Shown here: piece after piece, positions 15,110 through 18,548 of the stretch
Layout of the letters: each line of letters opens with the position of its first letter
Position numbering within the stretch: position 1 is the stretch's first letter
Origin: Limnoraphis robusta CS-951
Lineage (GTDB): Bacteria > Cyanobacteriota > Cyanobacteriia > Cyanobacteriales > Microcoleaceae
Reading direction: 5' to 3'
Length of the DNA: 18,548 nucleotides
Assembly: GCF_000972705.2 (NCBI RefSeq)
Contig: NZ_LATL02000091.1
Coordinates: forward strand, 1-18,548
The notes under the pieces: model-generated
Databases searched by the model: none
Told to the model about the DNA's origin: nothing
What the model saw: only the letters and a program-made list of their open reading frames with translations
Made by a program: the position numbers and the translations under genes

Positions 15110-18100
15110 TCACTGATGAACCGGAATTTCAATACAAAACTCCGTTCCTTCTCCAACAGTAGAATGACATTTTAATTCACCCTTATGCTGTTCTGCAACC
15201 ACTTGATAACTGATAGAAAGCCCTAAACCTGTTCCTTTTCCAAGTGCTTTAGTTGTAAAAAAAGAATCAAAAATGCGATTTTTTACCGCCTCAGACATTC
15301 CAATTCCATTATCAATAATACGGATGATCACTCGCTCATTCATCAGACGTTCTGTACAAATCCGAATCATTCCCTCCGCAGCTTGCTGATTTTGAATATA
15401 TTTTTGTTTCTTTTTGTCTCTAACCGCATCAATTGCATTACTTAACAGATTCATAAAGACCTGATTCAATTGTCCAGGATAACACTCAATCAGAGGTAAA
15501 TCTCCATATTCCTTAACAACCTTAATTTCCGTTAAGTCTCCACTCGCTTTCAAACGGTGTTGTAAAATCATCAATGTACTTTCAATTCCCTCGTGAATAT
15601 TAACCGCCTTGACTTCTGATTGATCGAGACGAGAGAAATTCTGAAGCGATCGCACAATCTGACGAATTCGATCCACACCTATTGTCATCGAATCGAGAAT
15701 TTTAGGCAAATCTTCCGCCACAAAATCAATATCAACATCCTCAGTATATTTAACAATTTCTGGATCAACTTGACAACAATGCTTTTGATACAAAGAGATC
15801 AAAGTCAACAGATTCTCCGCATATTCTGAAATCGGCGAAAGATTACCATGAATAAAATTCACCGGATTATTAATCTCATGGGCTACACCCGCCACCAATT
15901 GTCCCAAACTCGACATTTTTTCAGTTTGAATTAATTGAGTTTGAGTCTTCTGTAACTGATGCAAAGTTTCAGTTAACTGTTCCGTTTGACTTTGAGTGTG
16001 TACTAATAAATTTGCTTGCTGAATTGCCACCCCTAATTGAGCCGCAACTTGAGAAAAAAAGCCCACTTCTAACGATTGCCAACGCCGCACTTTTGAATGT
16101 TGATAAGCCACCAATAAACCCCAGAGTTTACGTCCGACAAAAATCGGAGCAACCAGATAAGATTTTACCTTAAATTTTTCTAAATTTTCTCGATAACAGG
16201 GAGAATATTGAGCCTTATTAATATCATTAACAACTAGCATTTTTCCCTCGCTGAAGCGTCCTCCCTGAGTTTCTTGTAAGCAGCTATCTGCCCAACTGGT
16301 GATTCCTAAACTTGCCAGACTCTCCCACTGAGGAAGCACAAATTCATAATTGTGAATAAACTCACCACTCCAGTCTTGATTAAACTGAAAAACAACTACG
16401 CGATCCGCTTGTAATATTCGTCCAGTTTCTTGAGTTGTCGTCTGAAAAATTTTCTGAACATTCAGAGAGTCGCGCATTTTCGTCACCACATCAAACAACA
16501 CCTTCTGCTGCTTGGCGACTCGTTGACTCTCGACGGCGGCTTGTCTGAGTTTGAGCGTTTGTTTGCGAGTCTGGATCAACAGTTCCCCTTGCTGAATAGC
16601 TACTCCTAATTGAGTTGCAACTTGAGAAAGAAATTGAACCTCTGAAGTTTCCCATTGGCGAGAACAAGTATGTTGATAAGCGGCGAGAATTCCCCACAAC
16701 TGTTGTCCGACAAAAATCGGGGCGGTGACAAATGCTTTGATTTGAAATTGATGTAGAATATCAACATGACAATTTTTTAATCCCGCTCGTTCAACATCAT
16801 TAACCACAAACGTCTCACCATTACGATAACGTCCACCTTGAGTTTCTTGTAAATAAGTATCATCCCAAACCGTATTTACACCAATTTTTAGATTAGACCA
16901 CTCAGAATCTACAAACTCATAATCCCCCACAAATTCACCGCCCCAGTCACTATTAAAGCGGTAAACAGAAACCCGTTCTGTTTTTAAAGATTTGCACAAT
17001 TCTTTTGTTGTTGTGCGAAAAATTGTCTCTAAATTCAGCGAGTTTCGCATCTTCACAACCACATCAAACAACACCCGTTGTTGTTCGGTTACTTGGCGAA
17101 GGTTATTGGCTGTTTCTTCTACTTTTAATGTTCGTTCCTGAACTTTTAACTCTAAACTTGCATTCAAAACCTGCAACTGTTGACGCATTTGATCTTGATA
17201 AATAGCTGAGGAAAACTGATTTCCTAGCTCCATCGCTAATTTAAGTTCATTTGCCGCCCATTTCGGCGGTTCAACTCGTTTTTGATCCCGCCAAACTTCA
17301 AAAGAAATCTGGGGATAAAGCTGTCTTTTGTCATCTTCCACTCTTCCAGCCCAAAGCTTTTCAGTTTGGAATTCATCGCGAAAAATCGTTAAATAACCGA
17401 GCAATTGTTGTCGATAATGAAGCGGAATCATCAACAAACTTCTGATTTTTGTGTTGTAAAAAGCCGCTTGTAAGTTCCGCAGCGCATCCTCTTTAAAAAG
17501 ATCTGAAATTGCCCAAATTTCGTAATCTCCTGATTGATAATGCTCTTGCCAAACACTGTATTGTTCCATCAACGAATACAGCGCGAGTTCAGGAATTTCG
17601 GGTTGTTTTCCATCGGTGTAAACCTCTACACTACCGATTTTTAAACATTCCCCAAAACTTTTCACCGTACCCTCTTTGACATTAAAAGGATTCGCTTTAA
17701 TACACAGCCGCCCACCCGAACCCTGCAAAGTGGCAATCATTTCTTCTAAAGCGGGCTGTAACTCAATATTTGAACTCGAATGTAGAAAATCATTAATCCG
17801 GTTAATACAAGCTTGTCGATTTGCTCTTTCTTCTGCTTGAGTCAATAATTTTGAATGAGCGATCGCCACAGAAAGCTGATCAACAACAGTCTGTAAAAGT
17901 TGCAATTCTCCATCAGGAATCGTCCGAGATTCACTATGATGAGAAACCAACAATCCCCACAGATGTTCTTGGTTGATAATCGGTACCGCCACCGAAGATT
18001 TTACCCCCATCGCCGTTAGATATTCCAAATGACAAGGATCAAGAGGACGGTAGCGAATATCCTCCCCATCCGTCACTTGATGATCAAGTTCCTCGAAGTG

Positions 18101-18445
18101 GCTATGACCGATTTCCTGGGTCTCCGTATTGATCACAGAACGCACCCGTGATTTAATAAATAATTCCCGTGCATGAGGTGGAATATCTCCGGCTGGGAAG
18201 TTCAACCCCAACAACGACGGTAAGCGGTTCTCGAGAATAGACTCAGCCACCACCTGACCACTACCATCGGGATGAAATTTATAAATCTTGACGCGATCCG
18301 TCCCCAATAATAAACGCACTTCGGCGGCCGTTGCTGTTAAAATATCACTCAGCTTCAGCGATTGTCGAATGCGATTGGTGATTCGGTGCAGCACACTATC
18401 CTGTTTTAGGTTGATTTTTACAGTCTGTGCTTTTGGAATATTCAC
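15110..18445 (-). CDS. Multi-GAF sensor histidine kinase, putative cyanobacteriochrome photoreceptor
   Basis: 1111 aa from GTG at 18445, supported by AGAGG six bases upstream; the frame also offers TTG at 18451, but that touches the AGAGG. Order: GAF1 (about 28-203) with phytochrome-like FPAGDIPPHARELF and a Cys-His pair DPCHLEYL (Cys138); GAF2 (about 215-425) without a cysteine at that site; coiled coil; GAF3 (about 475-640) with WDDTYLQETQGGRY and NCHVDIL (Cys559); GAF4 (about 650-830) with WADSCLQETQGGRF (Cys722) and SPCYRENL (Cys750); then a histidine kinase with VAHEINNP (His856), N box NLLSNAID, DNGIGM and GTGLGLSIS. GAF3 and GAF4 match the red/green-type cyanobacteriochrome pattern, so covalent phycocyanobilin is likely on GAF3 and possible on GAF1 and GAF4. 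No membrane segment, PHY domain or receiver is seen; the response regulator is not in the window. Confidence 0.92.
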   Translation of the reverse strand: MNIPKAQTVKINLKQDSVLHRITNRIRQSLKLSDILTATAAEVRLLLGTDRVKIYKFHPDGSGQVVAESILENRLPSLLGLNFPAGDIPPHARELFIKSRVRSVINTETQEIGHSHFEELDHQVTDGEDIRYRPLDPCHLEYLTAMGVKSSVAVPIINQEHLWGLLVSHHSESRTIPDGELQLLQTVVDQLSVAIAHSKLLTQAEERANRQACINRINDFLHSSSNIELQPALEEMIATLQGSGGRLCIKANPFNVKEGTVKSFGECLKIGSVEVYTDGKQPEIPELALYSLMEQYSVWQEHYQSGDYEIWAISDLFKEDALRNLQAAFYNTKIRSLLMIPLHYRQQLLGYLTIFRDEFQTEKLWAGRVEDDKRQLYPQISFEVWRDQKRVEPPKWAANELKLAMELGNQFSSAIYQDQMRQQLQVLNASLELKVQERTLKVEETANNLRQVTEQQRVLFDVVVKMRNSLNLETIFRTTTKELCKSLKTERVSVYRFNSDWGGEFVGDYEFVDSEWSNLKIGVNTVWDDTYLQETQGGRYRNGETFVVNDVERAGLKNCHVDILHQFQIKAFVTAPIFVGQQLWGILAAYQHTCSRQWETSEVQFLSQVATQLGVAIQQGELLIQTRKQTLKLRQAAVESQRVAKQQKVLFDVVTKMRDSLNVQKIFQTTTQETGRILQADRVVVFQFNQDWSGEFIHNYEFVLPQWESLASLGITSWADSCLQETQGGRFSEGKMLVVNDINKAQYSPCYRENLEKFKVKSYLVAPIFVGRKLWGLLVAYQHSKVRRWQSLEVGFFSQVAAQLGVAIQQANLLVHTQSQTEQLTETLHQLQKTQTQLIQTEKMSSLGQLVAGVAHEINNPVNFIHGNLSPISEYAENLLTLISLYQKHCCQVDPEIVKYTEDVDIDFVAEDLPKILDSMTIGVDRIRQIVRSLQNFSRLDQSEVKAVNIHEGIESTLMILQHRLKASGDLTEIKVVKEYGDLPLIECYPGQLNQVFMNLLSNAIDAVRDKKKQKYIQNQQAAEGMIRICTERLMNERVIIRIIDNGIGMSEAVKNRIFDSFFTTKALGKGTGLGLSISYQVVAEQHKGELKCHSTVGEGTEFCIEIPVHQ

Positions 18446-18464
18446 GCTCAACCTCTCAAGAACT

Positions 18465-18548
18465 TTGACATCCTCCCTCTCTAAATCAGAGATTATAGAG
18501 AGGGATTCCCAAACATCGCTATTTGGGTTTACTGCTTTTGCGGCACTT
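18465..18548 (-). mobile_element. Right end of an IS200/IS605-type element (omega-RNA 3' region), partial
   Basis: Read on the minus strand, the sequence has a hairpin CCCAAA/TTTGGG (18513-18508 region with 18527-18522), then GGGAATCCCTCTCTA, a perfect 9-bp stem (18475-18483 with 18496-18504; the 12-nt loop contains a 4-bp inner stem), and GGAGGATGTCAA ending at 18465. This GAATCCC-hairpin-GAGGATGTCAA order is the conserved right end of tnpB-carrying IS200/IS605 elements, which also forms the 3' scaffold of the TnpB guide RNA. The frame ending VPQKQ with a stop at 18531-18529 may be the last residues of TnpB, whose body would lie beyond the window. The element boundary is 20 bp from the kinase start codon. 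Confidence 0.72.

Noticed and set aside
15110..18445. Canonical phytochrome (PAS-GAF-PHY)
   Set aside because: GAF1 has phytochrome-like motifs, but there is no N-terminal PAS knot and no PHY domain; the chain of GAF domains fits a cyanobacteriochrome kinase.
18529..18548. Separate tnpB CDS entry
   Set aside because: Only about five codons (VPQKQ and a stop) are inside the window, too little to annotate as a gene; described under the insertion element instead.

Overview
The window is a stretch of cyanobacterial chromosome, probably from a filamentous oscillatorian (Planktothrix/Lyngbya/Microcoleus-like). The evidence is at least ten copies of the HIP1 octamer GCGATCGC (for example at 269, 383, 2499, 3567, 5973, 9838, 11554, 14479, 15646, 17859), moderate AT-richness, KaiB/KaiC homologues, cyanobacteriochrome-type GAF domains, heptanucleotide tandem repeats, and dispersed hairpin repeats of the kind cyanobacteria carry. 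The genus is a guess.

Layout. (1) 1-2052, minus strand: an aldo/keto reductase and ribose-5-phosphate isomerase A (rpiA), separated by a hairpin. (2) 2053-2426: a 374-bp divergent control region. (3) 2427-5738, plus strand: a large protein with 16 TPRs in two blocks and a C-terminal O-GlcNAc-transferase-like glycosyltransferase domain. (4) 8232-5762, minus strand: a clock-protein-like cluster with a KaiC2-type double ATPase and two tandem KaiB proteins whose genes overlap by 4 bp; no kaiA is present. (5) 9945-8494, minus strand: a MocR-type regulator (GntR winged helix fused to an aminotransferase), followed by a possible terminator. A perfect 10-bp inverted repeat lies just upstream and is a good operator candidate. 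(6) 10166-10486, plus strand: a small unknown protein whose last 18 codons lie inside an 80-bp repeat. (7) 10487-11276: a repeat-rich island bounded by inverted copies of that 80-bp sequence. It holds hairpin repeats and one short gene (57 aa) with a good ribosome binding site. (8) 11277-14942, plus strand: a fused HyuA-HyuB protein of the 5-oxoprolinase type. (9) 18445-15110, minus strand: a multi-GAF sensor histidine kinase with three plausible bilin-attachment cysteines. (10) 18465-18548: the right end of an IS200/IS605-type element (the omega-RNA 3' hairpin region), running out of the window and ending 20 bp before the kinase start codon.

The genes do not form one pathway. The most coherent functional unit is kaiC-kaiB-kaiB, a KaiA-independent Kai system. 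The kinase at the right edge is probably a light sensor, and its promoter region has been replaced by a mobile element. The most unusual structures are the tandem KaiB pair, the operator palindrome beside the MocR gene, the long inverted repeat that rewrote a gene end, and the insertion end touching the photoreceptor kinase.
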